Shown piece after piece: positions 50,951-60,399 of a DNA stretch of 64,000 nt. Source of the stretch: Mesorhizobium sp. M8A.F.Ca.ET.218.01.1.1 (GTDB lineage Bacteria > Pseudomonadota > Alphaproteobacteria > Rhizobiales > Rhizobiaceae); NCBI RefSeq assembly GCF_004791165.1, contig NZ_SRUZ01000004.1, forward strand, positions 248,001-312,000, written 5' to 3'. Each line of letters begins with the position of its first letter. The stretch's first letter is position 1. The notes below the pieces were generated by a model, which was given only the letters and a program-made list of their open reading frames with translations, did not search any database and was not told the DNA's origin. The translations under genes and the position numbers were made by a program.

Positions 50951-53419
50951 ATGCCGGCTTTCTCCCAAGGCCTGGAAAAGGCGCTTCATCAAGCGCTGAC
51001 GCTCGCCAACGAGCGGCACCATGAATATGCAACCCTTGAACACCTGCTGCTCGCGCTTATCGACGACACCGAGGCGGCCGCCGTCATGCGCGCTTGCAAC
51101 GTCGATCTCGACGAGCTGAAGCATACCGTTCTGACCTACATCGATACCGAGCTCGACAATCTGGTCACCGGCTACGATGAGGATTCCAAACCGACGGCCG
51201 GTTTCCAGCGCGTGATCCAGCGCGCGGTGATCCATGTGCAGTCATCCGGCCGCGAGGAAGTGTCGGGTGCCAACGTGCTCGTCGCCATCTTCGCCGAGCG
51301 CGAAAGCCATGCCGCCTATTTCCTGCAGGAACAGCAGATGACCCGCTACGACGCGGTCAACTACATCTCGCATGGCATCGCCAAGCGCCCGGGCGCGTCC
51401 GAGAGCCGCACCCCGCGCGGCGCCGACGACGAGCAGGGCGGCCAGAACGGCGCCGAGCCGCAGGAGGAAGGCGGCAAGAAGAAGCAGCAGCAGGACGCGC
51501 TGACGGCTTACTGCGTCAACCTCAACAACAAGGCCAAGGCCGGCAAGATCGATCCGCTGATCGGCCGCGAGAGCGAGATCAACCGCACCATCCAGGTGCT
51601 GTGCCGCCGCTCCAAGAACAACCCGCTCTATGTCGGTGACCCCGGCGTCGGCAAGACGGCGATCGCCGAAGGCCTGGCCAAGCGCATCGTCGAGGGCGAC
51701 GTGCCGGAAGTGCTCCACAATGCCACCATCTTCGCTCTCGACATGGGCACGCTTTTGGCCGGCACGCGCTATCGCGGCGATTTCGAGGAACGGCTGAAAC
51801 AGGTCGTCAAGGAGCTCGAGGATTATCCGGGCGCAGTGCTGTTCATCGACGAGATCCATACGGTGATCGGCGCCGGCGCGACTTCGGGCGGCGCGATGGA
51901 CGCGTCGAACCTGTTGAAGCCGGCTCTGTCGTCGGGTGCAATACGTTGCATCGGTTCGACCACCTACAAGGAATTCCGTCAGTTCTTCGAGAAGGATCGT
52001 GCGCTGGTGCGACGCTTCCAGAAGATCGACGTTAACGAGCCGACCATCGAGGACGCCATCGAGATCATGAAGGGCCTGAAGCCCTATTATGAGGAATTCC
52101 ACAAGGTGAAGTTCACCAACGAGGCGATCAAGGCCTCGGTGGAGCTGTCGGCGCGCTACATCAACGACCGCAAGCTGCCGGACAAGGCGATCGACGTGAT
52201 CGACGAGACCGGCGCCTCGCAGATGCTGGTGCCGGAAGCCAAGCGCAAGAAGACGATCGGCATCAAGGAAATCGAAGCGACGATCGCTACCATGGCGCGC
52301 ATCCCGCCGAAGACGGTTTCGGCCGATGACGAGAAGGTGCTGCAGGGCCTGGACATCGAGCTCAAGCGCGTCGTCTATGGCCAGGACACCGCCATCACCG
52401 CGTTGACCTCGGCGATCAAGCTGGCACGTGCCGGTCTGCGCGAACCGGAGAAGCCGATCGGCTCCTACCTGTTCTCTGGGCCAACGGGTGTCGGCAAGAC
52501 GGAAGTCGCCAAGCAGCTGGCCGCCTCGCTGGGCGTCGAACTGATCCGCTTCGACATGTCGGAATACATGGAACGCCACACCGTCTCGCGGTTGATCGGC
52601 GCGCCTCCCGGCTATGTCGGCTTCGATCAGGGCGGCCTTTTGACCGACGGTGTCGACCAGCATCCGCACTGCGTGCTGCTGCTGGACGAGGTCGAAAAGG
52701 CGCATCCGGACCTGTTCAACATCCTGTTGCAGGTTATGGACCACGGCAAGCTGACCGACCACAACGGCAAGCAGATCGACTTCCGCAATGTCATACTGAT
52801 CATGACCACCAATGCGGGCGCATCCGATGCGCAGCGCGCGGCGATCGGTTTCGGTTCGACCAAGCGCGAAGGCGACGATGTCGAGGCGATCAACCGGCTG
52901 TTCACGCCGGAATTCCGCAATCGCCTCGATGCGATCATTCCGTTCGGCTCGCTGCCGGTGCCGGTCATCCACCAGGTGGTACAGAAGTTCGTCATGCAGC
53001 TGGAAGCCCAGCTTTCAGAGCGTGGCGTCACCTTCGACCTGTCGCCGGACGCGATCGCCTGGCTCGCCGACAAGGGCTATGACGAACGCATGGGTGCGCG
53101 TCCGCTCGGCCGCGTCATCCAGGAGCACATCAAGAAGCCGCTGGCCGACGAGGTGCTGTTCGGCAAGCTGAAGAAGGGCGGCACGGTGCGCGTCACCGTC
53201 GAGAAGAAGGAAACCGGCGAGACCGGCCTCAAGCTCGAATCGCTTGCCGACGAGGCGCCGGTGAAGCCGAAGAAGGAAGAGCCGGAAGACGCGCCGAAGC
53301 CACCCAAAGCCGTGGCCAGGAAGCCCGCGGCAAAGAAGGTCGTGGCGCAGAAATCGGAGCCCAAGGGCAAGGACGGCGGCAAGCGCAGCCTTGTACCGCA
53401 ACTGCCCAGAAAGGGCTGA
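50951..53419 (+). CDS. clpA: ATP-dependent Clp protease ATP-binding subunit ClpA
   Basis: An 822-residue AAA+ unfoldase that feeds proteins to ClpP. It has the N-domain for ClpS binding (1-150), two AAA modules with Walker A 'GDPGVGKTA' near residue 229 and 'GPTGVGKTE' near residue 510, Walker B 'LFIDEIHT' and 'LLLDEVEKAH', and a ClpP-contact loop region. The last ~60 residues are a Lys/Pro/Ala-rich extension beyond the normal end. It is in an operon with clpS and ends at a strong terminator. Confidence 0.95.
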   Translation: MPAFSQGLEKALHQALTLANERHHEYATLEHLLLALIDDTEAAAVMRACNVDLDELKHTVLTYIDTELDNLVTGYDEDSKPTAGFQRVIQRAVIHVQSSGREEVSGANVLVAIFAERESHAAYFLQEQQMTRYDAVNYISHGIAKRPGASESRTPRGADDEQGGQNGAEPQEEGGKKKQQQDALTAYCVNLNNKAKAGKIDPLIGRESEINRTIQVLCRRSKNNPLYVGDPGVGKTAIAEGLAKRIVEGDVPEVLHNATIFALDMGTLLAGTRYRGDFEERLKQVVKELEDYPGAVLFIDEIHTVIGAGATSGGAMDASNLLKPALSSGAIRCIGSTTYKEFRQFFEKDRALVRRFQKIDVNEPTIEDAIEIMKGLKPYYEEFHKVKFTNEAIKASVELSARYINDRKLPDKAIDVIDETGASQMLVPEAKRKKTIGIKEIEATIATMARIPPKTVSADDEKVLQGLDIELKRVVYGQDTAITALTSAIKLARAGLREPEKPIGSYLFSGPTGVGKTEVAKQLAASLGVELIRFDMSEYMERHTVSRLIGAPPGYVGFDQGGLLTDGVDQHPHCVLLLDEVEKAHPDLFNILLQVMDHGKLTDHNGKQIDFRNVILIMTTNAGASDAQRAAIGFGSTKREGDDVEAINRLFTPEFRNRLDAIIPFGSLPVPVIHQVVQKFVMQLEAQLSERGVTFDLSPDAIAWLADKGYDERMGARPLGRVIQEHIKKPLADEVLFGKLKKGGTVRVTVEKKETGETGLKLESLADEAPVKPKKEEPEDAPKPPKAVARKPAAKKVVAQKSEPKGKDGGKRSLVPQLPRKG

Positions 53420-53433
53420 GCCTGGCGAAAGTC

Positions 53434-53461
53434 AAAAAAGCCCCGGAAACGGGGCTTTTTT
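53434..53461 (+). terminator. Intrinsic terminator after clpA
   Basis: A perfect stem AAAAAAGCCCC / GGGGCTTTTTT around the loop GGAAAC. The A and T tracts make it work in both directions. It ends directly before the start of the next gene. Confidence 0.88.
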
Positions 53462-53462
53462 C

Positions 53463-54125
53463 ATGGGAACAATGAGGTGGCGCGTGGCCGGGCAAATCAT
53501 CATCCTCAACGGCGCGCCGCGTTCGGGAAAGTCGAGTATAGCCGAGGCCATCGGGGAGAGCTTTGACGGTCCATGGATGAATCTAGGCGTTGACAGCTAT
53601 GAGCAGATCACGCCGCCGCGATATCGTCCCGGAATAGGCCTGCGCCCTGGCGGCGAGCGGCCCGATCTGGAAGTTTTCGTGCAGCGCTTCTATGCGGCCC
53701 TCTATGAATCGATCGCGGCGCATAGTCGATTGGGGCTGAATGTCGTTGCGGATGTCGGCCACCACGACGCTTATTCGAAACCGCTCCACATCCTGGCCGA
53801 TTGCGCGAGGCGGCTCGCCGGCCTGCCGGTCCTGTTTGTTGGCGTTCGCTGCCCGATCGAGGTCATCATGGAAAGGCGCGCCGCCAGCGCCGCGGGCGGG
53901 AACTACGTTACCGGCGCGCCCGGTGATCCCGTGCCTTTGCCTGTACGCCTGTGGCAGGGAGAAGTGCACCGGCCTGGCGTGTATGATTTGGAAGTCGATA
54001 CGTCACGCCTCGGTGCCGGGCAATGCGCGGATGCGATCCGCCAGCAGTTTCTGAAGGGAGTGGTGGCGCCAACGGCGTTTCAGAGGCTTTCGGATCCGGC
54101 TTTTGCGGCGCTCCGGTCTTCCTGA
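53463..54125 (+). CDS. Chloramphenicol phosphotransferase-like kinase
   Basis: A 220-residue P-loop protein. 'IIILNGAPRSGKSSIAEAIG' holds the Walker A motif, 'DVGHHDAYSKPLHILADCA' and 'FVGVRCPIEVIMERRAAS' match the CPT-like family, which phosphorylates small molecules. Chloramphenicol itself need not be the substrate. Start candidates are ATG 53463, ATG 53472 and a GTG at 53484; the first is only 2 bases after a terminator, so a later one, or readthrough, is possible. Its end overlaps the convergent PAP2 gene by 46 bases. Confidence 0.75.
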   Translation: MGTMRWRVAGQIIILNGAPRSGKSSIAEAIGESFDGPWMNLGVDSYEQITPPRYRPGIGLRPGGERPDLEVFVQRFYAALYESIAAHSRLGLNVVADVGHHDAYSKPLHILADCARRLAGLPVLFVGVRCPIEVIMERRAASAAGGNYVTGAPGDPVPLPVRLWQGEVHRPGVYDLEVDTSRLGAGQCADAIRQQFLKGVVAPTAFQRLSDPAFAALRSS

Positions 54126-55339
54126 TCCAATTGTCCCCAAATGATTTGGCGTGGATAAGCGCCGTCGTCCATGGCCAGGCCATCGGCCGGTTGCGGCGTT
54201 AAACAAATGAGTGGCAGCGCGCCGAGGCCGGACAGCTCTTCCAAAACGGTAATAGTTCTTGCGTCCGCCCGGGACAACGCCGCGCCGGTGATTTTCCAGA
54301 TCGCAAGGGCAATAAGCGCGCCGGCGTAGCCGTCAATGGCATAGTGCCAGCCAAGGACCACCGAACCGAGCATGATGAGCACCGCGAATATCCACATCAA
54401 AGTGCCAAGGCTGACCGATAGCCTGGTCGCATAGAGGGCAATGAGCACGGCCGACGCGACATGCATGGAGGGAAATGCCGATATGCCCATGCTGCCCGAA
54501 GGCAAACCCTGATAACCGTCCCACAACCTGTCCTGCAGGGAAAGGGCCCAGATCGGATACTGCCGATTTGCCGATTGAAGTGCGTCCATCAACGGTTGAT
54601 AGAGATCGCCAAGGCCGAGCCTGGCGTAATAGCAAGGGCCGGCCGATGAGAATATCAGGGCAATGCCGAAGCCGCCTATCAGCCAGACCAGCATGAAGCT
54701 GAGCAGAAACTGATGTCGCAGCAGGGAATCGCGAGCCGCCGCGACGCTTGAAAAGATCGCCGAGAGCAGCACCACGAACCAAAGATTGTAACAAAGATTG
54801 AGAAAATGAACGGCCAGGGGGCTTTCCACGATCCACCAGACCCATTGGTAAGTAGGGCGGCCGAAATGCAGGCCGACGCTGAATTGTGCAAAGGCTTGGT
54901 CCCAGGAGAAAGGCGCCAGCAACGCGATCGCTCCTTTCAGTACCGTGAAGCCGGATATAAAAGCCATGATCGCGACCAGCCCGTTCACGCCGTTGGCGAT
55001 GCGCCTTCGATCAGACAGCAACTCCCAGAATGAATTCAGGAAAAGACGGAGCGGCGAGGTGGCGCCGTCGACAATGGCCAGCCATAACAGGCGGAATGCC
55101 GCGTAGACACATCCGACAACCCAGGAATACACCCCCAGGTAGAAGCCGTATTCGACAAGCAGTCCAAAATCCGGCCGGTTGCCGACCCGGGCGCCAATCA
55201 TGAAACTTAGTCCGAGTGTAAACAGGGCGACCGCATGAATAGCGCGGTGGCGATAAAATGATTCGGCCAAAAGATGCACGAAGGCGCCGCTCGCGCTGGC
55301 GCCAGGCTGCCTGCCTAAAGTTTCCGAAATATCCCGCAT
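54080..55339 (-). CDS. PAP2-superfamily integral membrane phosphatase/transferase
   Basis: A 419-residue protein with many membrane helices. The C-terminal half has the PAP2 motifs 'SAGPCYYARLGLG', 'GISAFPSMHVASAVLIALY' (Ser-Met-His) and 'LGWHYAIDGYAGALIALA' (His and Asp), as in PAP2-type and inositol-phosphorylceramide-synthase-like enzymes. It probably acts on a lipid phosphate at the inner membrane. Substrate not identifiable. Confidence 0.8.
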   Translation of the reverse strand: MRDISETLGRQPGASASGAFVHLLAESFYRHRAIHAVALFTLGLSFMIGARVGNRPDFGLLVEYGFYLGVYSWVVGCVYAAFRLLWLAIVDGATSPLRLFLNSFWELLSDRRRIANGVNGLVAIMAFISGFTVLKGAIALLAPFSWDQAFAQFSVGLHFGRPTYQWVWWIVESPLAVHFLNLCYNLWFVVLLSAIFSSVAAARDSLLRHQFLLSFMLVWLIGGFGIALIFSSAGPCYYARLGLGDLYQPLMDALQSANRQYPIWALSLQDRLWDGYQGLPSGSMGISAFPSMHVASAVLIALYATRLSVSLGTLMWIFAVLIMLGSVVLGWHYAIDGYAGALIALAIWKITGAALSRADARTITVLEELSGLGALPLICLTPQPADGLAMDDGAYPRQIIWGQLDQEDRSAAKAGSESL

Positions 55340-55446
55340 CGCCCGTCCTCCGCGAAAACATGCCCCGGAAAGGCTTGCAAAGGTATGAACAAAGTAATCG
55401 CAGGCTGTAATACAGGCGACACCATGATCTGCCGGTTTATAAAGGA

Positions 55447-55881
55447 TTAAAATCCGCTCTGGAGGGCGCCGCGGATCTTGTCTGCGTTCCGCGCCAGCAC
55501 TTCCGGATTCTCCATCGGGCCCGTGTGCGGTTTCAGGGGGATGCCGTCGAAGCGCGGGATGACATGGACATGCAGGTGATAGACGGTTTGTCCGGATGCA
55601 GGCTCATTGAACTGCATGATGGTGACGCCGTCGGCATTGAAAGCCTTCCTGACCGCCTGTGCCACTTTCTGAACGACCGTGAAAAGGAGGGCGAATGTCG
55701 AGGGCTCGGCGTCGAGCAGATTGCGCGACGGCGCTTTCGGCACCACCAGCGTATGGCCTGGTCCTTGCGGCATCACATCCATGAAAGCCACGACAGCCTC
55801 GTCCTCGTACACACGGTGCGAGGGTATTTCGCCGCGCAGGATTTTGGCGAAGATGTTGTCGGTGTCATAGGCCTCAGTCAT
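55447..55881 (-). CDS. HIT family hydrolase
   Basis: A 144-residue HINT-type protein. 'IFAKILRGEIPSHRVYEDE' is the family opening, 'MPQGPGHTLVVPKAPSRNLL' the mid motif, and 'VYHLHVHVIPRFDG' the His triad. Such enzymes split nucleoside phosphoramidates or dinucleotides. The ATG at 55881 is chosen because the family begins there; the longer frame upstream is not coding-like. Confidence 0.9.
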   Translation of the reverse strand: MTEAYDTDNIFAKILRGEIPSHRVYEDEAVVAFMDVMPQGPGHTLVVPKAPSRNLLDAEPSTFALLFTVVQKVAQAVRKAFNADGVTIMQFNEPASGQTVYHLHVHVIPRFDGIPLKPHTGPMENPEVLARNADKIRGALQSGF

Positions 55882-56009
55882 GGCGAACGCTCCGGAGTGT
55901 GCCTTTGCCGTCCGGTGTAACGAAGCCGCCTCCGAGCGGCAAGACGAAGCTGCGGGGAGATCGATCGAGATCGACCATGCCGGCCTCGACGAGCGCGCGA
56001 TGAGGCCGG

Positions 56010-57224
56010 CTATTCCTCGAGATCTTTGCGGAACGGGGTATGCTCCTCCAGATACTCGCCCATCCGCTCCACCTCGCGCCGTTCGCGCCCGAGATAATCG
56101 GCGACCGCTTTGCGCAGGCCGGGGTGGGCAATGTAGTGCGCCGAATGCATGGTCACAGGCCGGTAGCCGCGCGCCAGCTTGTGTTCGCCTTGCGCACCCG
56201 CCTCGACCACCTTCAGCTTGCGTTCGATGGCGAAGTCGATGGCCTGGTGGTAGCAGACCTCGAAATGCAGGTAGGGGTGGTCCTCGATGCAGCCCCAATT
56301 GCGGCCGTAGAGCGCATCGGAGCCGATGAAGTTGATGGCGCCGGCAATGTAGCGCCCGTTGCGCCTGGCCATCACCAGCAGAATGTCGTCCGCCATGCGT
56401 TCGCCGATCAACGAGAAGAACTGGCGGTTCAGGTAGGGGCGGCCCCATTTGCGGCTGCCAGTGTCCATGTAGAAGGCGTAGAAGTCGTCCCAGGCCTTTT
56501 CGGTCAGGTCCTTGCCGGTGAGCCAGTCGATCGTGATGCCATCGGCGAGCGCTTCGCGCCGTTCCTTCTTCATCGCCTTGCGCTTGCGCGAGGCAAGCGT
56601 GGCGAGGAAGTCGTCATAGGTGGAAAAGCCTTCGTTGAAGAAGTGGAATTGCTGGTCGGTGCGATGCAGGAAGCCCGCAGCCTCAAGCGTCGCGACGTCG
56701 CTCTCCTGCGCGAAAGTGACATGTGCCGAGGATACGCCGAGCTTGTCGGTCACCATTTTGAGCCCGGCGGCAAGGCCGGCCTTCACTGCATCCTGATCCT
56801 CGCCTTTGCCGACCAGCAGGCGAGGGCCGGTGACGGGCGTGAACGGCACGGCACTTTGCAGTTTGGGATAGTAACGGCCGCCGGCGCGCTCGAAGGCATC
56901 CGACCAGCCATGATCGAACACATATTCGCCCTGGCTGTGCGACTTGAGATAGCAGGGAACCGCACCGAGCAGCCTGCCTTGCGCAGTCTCCAGCCGCAGG
57001 TGATGGCCTTGCCAGCCAGTGCGCCGAACGGCGCAGCCGGAATCCTCCAGAGCGCTCAAAAAAGCGAATGAAACCAGCGGGTTATAGCCGACTTCCGCGT
57101 CGCCGCGCGTGGTCCCGGCAAAGCCATTCCATTCATCGCAGGTAAAGGCGCCTATACCGGCGGCGATGCGGATCGCATAGTCCGCATTCGCCGTTTGTCC
57201 GTCGCCGTCGTCGCCCTGATCCAT
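56010..57224 (-). CDS. DUF482 / GNAT-type acyltransferase
   Basis: A 404-residue protein of the DUF482 family (FemAB-like double GNAT fold). Characteristic parts are 'YNPLVSFAFLSALEDSGCAV', 'VPCYLKSHSQGEYVFDHGWS', 'SRKRKAMKKERREALADGIT' and 'YHQAIDFAIERKLKVVEAGA'. The family is thought to transfer acyl or aminoacyl groups; the substrate is unknown. The gap of 128 bases to the HIT gene holds no supported gene. Confidence 0.78.
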   Translation of the reverse strand: MDQGDDGDGQTANADYAIRIAAGIGAFTCDEWNGFAGTTRGDAEVGYNPLVSFAFLSALEDSGCAVRRTGWQGHHLRLETAQGRLLGAVPCYLKSHSQGEYVFDHGWSDAFERAGGRYYPKLQSAVPFTPVTGPRLLVGKGEDQDAVKAGLAAGLKMVTDKLGVSSAHVTFAQESDVATLEAAGFLHRTDQQFHFFNEGFSTYDDFLATLASRKRKAMKKERREALADGITIDWLTGKDLTEKAWDDFYAFYMDTGSRKWGRPYLNRQFFSLIGERMADDILLVMARRNGRYIAGAINFIGSDALYGRNWGCIEDHPYLHFEVCYHQAIDFAIERKLKVVEAGAQGEHKLARGYRPVTMHSAHYIAHPGLRKAVADYLGRERREVERMGEYLEEHTPFRKDLEE

Positions 57225-57279
57225 GAGGCTTATTTAAGCTCCATTCGGGCCGCTACAAGTCACGTTTCGGGCACCCTCT

Positions 57280-58008
57280 TCAGGCGACTTTGACCAAGTC
57301 GGGTTCGAAGCCTTCGAACGTCATCTGATCGGCATATCTAAAGGTCAGGTCGACCGCCGGCTGGTCATGCACCGTCCAGGTGATGACAGGCATTTTGAGC
57401 TTTTCGCGCACGAAGCTGACAAACGGGTTCGGCAGATCGCCGGCGGCGTAGGAGGTGAAGGAGAGCTCGTGCGCCAGCATGGAGAAATGCGCTTCGATCA
57501 GCTTGGCGTCCTTACCATAGGCGGTCAATCCAGCCGGAATGCCGGGCGCGTGTTTGGGGAAATCGCGGATCAGCCAGTGATCGAACGACATGATCGCAGC
57601 CTTGCCCTTGTAGCGCTTCAGCATCTTGCCGACGCGTGCCACCAGGCCTTCATCGCGACCGGGAGTTCCTTTCAGCTCGACGACCATAGGCACACGGCCG
57701 TCGACGAGGTCGAGCGTTTCCTGCAGCGTCGGCACGTGATCCGCCGTGCCGCCAACCTTGAGCGCGGTAAGTTCGGCGGCGCTCCGTTGCCAGACGAACC
57801 CGTCCTGCCCGGTCAACCTTTGCAGATCATCATCATGGATGACGATGGGAACGCCATCCGACGACAGATGCACGTCGCATTCGATCGCGTAGCCGCGTTC
57901 GGCCGCGGCTGCGAAGGCGGAAAGCGTGTTTTCCCAGCGCGTCTTGTTCATGTCGTGAAAGCCGCGATGGGCAACCGGCCGGGCAGTCAGCCAGGAGAGG
58001 TCGGTCAT
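57280..58008 (-). CDS. Glycerophosphodiester phosphodiesterase
   Basis: A 242-residue TIM-barrel enzyme that releases glycerol-3-phosphate from glycerophosphodiesters. Motifs: 'VAHRGFHDMNKTRWENTLSA' (catalytic His, Arg, Glu), 'ECDVHLSSDGVPIVIHDDDL' (Glu-Asp metal site, His), and the late 'VITWTVHDQPAVDLTFRYA'. The ATG at 58008 follows GAAGGTG; a start six codons upstream would overlap the ridA-like stop (ATGA). Cytosolic, as no signal peptide is seen. Confidence 0.85.
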   Translation of the reverse strand: MTDLSWLTARPVAHRGFHDMNKTRWENTLSAFAAAAERGYAIECDVHLSSDGVPIVIHDDDLQRLTGQDGFVWQRSAAELTALKVGGTADHVPTLQETLDLVDGRVPMVVELKGTPGRDEGLVARVGKMLKRYKGKAAIMSFDHWLIRDFPKHAPGIPAGLTAYGKDAKLIEAHFSMLAHELSFTSYAAGDLPNPFVSFVREKLKMPVITWTVHDQPAVDLTFRYADQMTFEGFEPDLVKVA

Positions 58009-58022
58009 GTCTGCACCTTCAC

Positions 58023-58487
58023 TCATTCGACTTCGAAGACCGCTTCGATCTCCACCGCGGCATTAAGCGGCAGGGAGGCGGTACCGACGGCGGAGCGTGC
58101 GTGCTTGCCGCCTTCGCCGAGCGCGGCAACCAGGAAATCGGAGGCGCCGTTGGCGACCAGATGCTGCTCGACGAAATCGGGGGCCGACGCCACGAAGACG
58201 GTGATCTTCACCAGGCGGCGGATCTTCTCGAGGTCGCCAAGTGCCGCCTTGGCTTGCGCCAGGATGTTGATGGCGCAGTATTTCGCCGCCTCCTTGCCGC
58301 TTGCCGTGTCGACGTCGCGGCCAAGCAGGCCGCTCGCCTGCAGCTTGCCGTCCTTGAGCGGCAATTGTCCCGCCGTGAACAGCAGATTGCCGGTCCTGCA
58401 ATAGGGCACGTAGTTGGCGGCGGGCGCGGCGGCAACAGGAAGCGTCACGCCGAGATCACTTAGCCGCTTTTCGATTGTTTCACTCAT
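58023..58487 (-). CDS. RidA/YjgF-family protein
   Basis: A 154-residue protein of the long RidA subgroup. 'YCRTGNLLFTAGQLPLKDGK', 'NILAQAKAALGDLEKIRRLV' and 'VGTASLPLNAAVEIEAVFEV' mark the fold, but the usual catalytic Arg region near the C-terminus is in the 'SAVGTASLPL' form rather than R-x-x-V-x-V, so activity as an enamine deaminase is uncertain. It is joined by overlap to the phosphodiesterase gene. Confidence 0.82.
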   Translation of the reverse strand: MSETIEKRLSDLGVTLPVAAAPAANYVPYCRTGNLLFTAGQLPLKDGKLQASGLLGRDVDTASGKEAAKYCAINILAQAKAALGDLEKIRRLVKITVFVASAPDFVEQHLVANGASDFLVAALGEGGKHARSAVGTASLPLNAAVEIEAVFEVE

Positions 58488-58625
58488 TGCTTTTCCCTAT
58501 TGCTGGAAGGTGCCGCGCTGGCCGGGCCGAAATTGCTATTTTTGCCTCGCTTCCGCCACGACTTTTTTTAAGCTGGACCATCTTTCCCTGCGGCCTGCCA
58601 TCAGCCGCGACGATTGGAGTACCTC

Positions 58626-59456
58626 ATGCGCGCAACGCGCCTTGCATTCCACGCCGTTCTGTTGTCGGCGCTGTTCCCCGTGGGCTCCGCTTTCGCCGTA
58701 CCGGCGCTGCAGGCGCATCGTGCCGTCTACGATCTCACCCTCAAGAAGGCGGATGATCGCTCCGGCATCACCGGCATCACCGGCCGCATGGTCTACGAGT
58801 TCAACGGCTCGGCCTGCGAAGGCTATACGGTGAAATTCCGTTTCGTCACCCAGATCGCGACCAACGACAACACGAAGCTGACCGACCAGCAGACCACCAC
58901 GTTCGAGGACGCGGAAGGCAAGATGTTTTCCTTCGTGACGAAGTCCTTCGTCGACCAGAACCTCGATAAGGAGGTCAAGGGCGTCGCGACAAAGAATGCC
59001 AAGGGCCTGAAGGTCGATATCGACAAGCCGGAGAAGAATAGTCTCGAACTCGCTGCCACCCAGTTCCCGACCCAACATCTGGTCGAGCTGATCGGCAAGG
59101 CCGAAAAAGGCGAAAACTTCTACCAGACCAACCTGTTCGATGGCTCGGAGGACGCCAACAAGGTGATGACGACCACGGTTGTCGTCGGCAAGAAGACCGA
59201 GGCCGACAAGGCCGATCCGGAAGCGCCGGCACTGGCGAAGCTTGCCGCCGACAAATATTGGCCGGTCGACATCGCCTATTTCGACGACAGCACCCAGAAC
59301 GGCGAGGAAGTGCCGGAATACCGGATCAGCTTCAAGCTGCACGAGAACGGCATCACTCGTGATCTCGTCATGGACTATGGCGACTTCTCGATGACCGGCA
59401 AGCTGGTCAATCTGTCGCTGTTCGACCAGACAAAGCCTTGCCCGGTATCGAAATAG
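58626..59456 (+). CDS. eipB: Cell envelope integrity protein EipB (DUF1849)
   Basis: A 276-residue periplasmic protein. A signal peptide ('LAFHAVLLSALFPVGSAFAV') is followed by 'ALQAHRAVYDLTLKKADD', the family opening, and 'RMVYEFNGSACEGYTVKFRF'. The second cysteine is close to the end ('FDQTKPCPVSK'), matching the two conserved cysteines that form a disulfide in Brucella EipB. The family keeps the envelope stable under stress. ATG at 58626 follows GGAG. It is divergent from the RidA gene. Confidence 0.85.
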   Translation: MRATRLAFHAVLLSALFPVGSAFAVPALQAHRAVYDLTLKKADDRSGITGITGRMVYEFNGSACEGYTVKFRFVTQIATNDNTKLTDQQTTTFEDAEGKMFSFVTKSFVDQNLDKEVKGVATKNAKGLKVDIDKPEKNSLELAATQFPTQHLVELIGKAEKGENFYQTNLFDGSEDANKVMTTTVVVGKKTEADKADPEAPALAKLAADKYWPVDIAYFDDSTQNGEEVPEYRISFKLHENGITRDLVMDYGDFSMTGKLVNLSLFDQTKPCPVSK

Positions 59457-59492
59457 CGGCGATGCGCGAGTGAGCTGGCCGTGGCGGGCTTG

Positions 59493-59771
59493 ATGGCGGT
59501 CTATGTCGATGCGGCGATCTGGAAGTGGGCCGGCCATCGCTGGTGCCACCTGATGGCCGACGACACCGACGAGCTGCACCGGTTCGCATCGCGGCTTGGC
59601 GTGAAGCGCTCGTCCTATCAGGGGCCGCCCAGGACATCGGCGCCACACTATGACATCACCGGTTTCGAGCGCGACCGCGCGGTACGGCTCGGCGCCATCG
59701 AATGCAGCCGCGAGGAGATCGTCGCGATCTTCCGGCGCGTGCGGGTGCCCAACGGAAAGGCCAAACTATGA
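59493..59771 (+). CDS. DUF4031 family protein
   Basis: A 92-residue protein with the family pattern 'MAVYVDAAIWKWAGHRWCHL', 'MADDTDELHRFASRLGVKRS' and 'HYDITGFERDRAVRLGA'. Function unknown. The ATG at 59493 is preferred to a GTG four codons upstream because the family begins there. The stop overlaps the LysE-type gene (ATGA), suggesting one transcript. Confidence 0.8.
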   Translation: MAVYVDAAIWKWAGHRWCHLMADDTDELHRFASRLGVKRSSYQGPPRTSAPHYDITGFERDRAVRLGAIECSREEIVAIFRRVRVPNGKAKL

Positions 59772-60379
59772 CACTAAAGGCATTTCTTGCTTATTGCGCC
59801 GCTGTCACGCTCGCCGCCGCCACACCGGGACCCGCGATGTTCGCCGTCATCACCAATGGCGTGTCGCGTGGTTTCCTCCGCGCCTTCATAGCCGGCGTTG
59901 GGGTCGCCGCCGGCGATGCCGTACTGGTCACCCTGGCCCTGCTCGGGCTGGTGGCCCTGGCCCAGACATTCGAATGGATCTTCCTCCTGCTGAAATATGC
60001 AGGCGCCGCCTACCTGATTTTTCTCGGCGTCAGGATGTGGAGGGCTTCGACCGCGCAAACGAACGAGCCGCAGGCGGCACCGACGAGATTGTCGCGGTTC
60101 TTCTTCCTTGGTGCGTCCATTGCGCTGGGGAATCCGAAGGCGATTCTGTTCCATGCCTCGATCATGCCGTTGATTCTCAATCTCGACACGCTGACATTTG
60201 TCGACGGCCTGCTGGTGGTGGCCGTGGTCATCAGCGTCAATATCCTCACCATGGGTGTCTATGCCGGGCTTGCTGGCCGGGCTTCGGGCTGGTTCAGGAC
60301 GCCCTGGCGCATGCGGCTGATGAACAGGTTTGCCGGCAGCGCCATGATCGGCACCGGAGCGCTGATTGCCGCACGCTAG
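59768..60379 (+). CDS. LysE/RhtB-family amino acid exporter
   Basis: A 203-residue transporter with about six membrane helices. 'FLAYCAAVTLAAATPGPAMF' contains the Thr-Pro-Gly-Pro motif of the family near residue 20, and 'GASIALGNPKAILFHASIMP' is the conserved Asn-Pro-Lys segment. It exports an amino acid or related metabolite; the substrate cannot be told. Starts inside the end of the DUF4031 gene. Confidence 0.85.
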   Translation: MTLKAFLAYCAAVTLAAATPGPAMFAVITNGVSRGFLRAFIAGVGVAAGDAVLVTLALLGLVALAQTFEWIFLLLKYAGAAYLIFLGVRMWRASTAQTNEPQAAPTRLSRFFFLGASIALGNPKAILFHASIMPLILNLDTLTFVDGLLVVAVVISVNILTMGVYAGLAGRASGWFRTPWRMRLMNRFAGSAMIGTGALIAAR

Positions 60380-60399
60380 GCGTTAAAGCGCTACACGGC

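Noticed and set aside
55874..55978. Possible 34-residue peptide on the minus strand before the HIT gene
   Set aside because: Weak start signal and no recognised family; it overlaps the HIT start by a few bases and could be chance.
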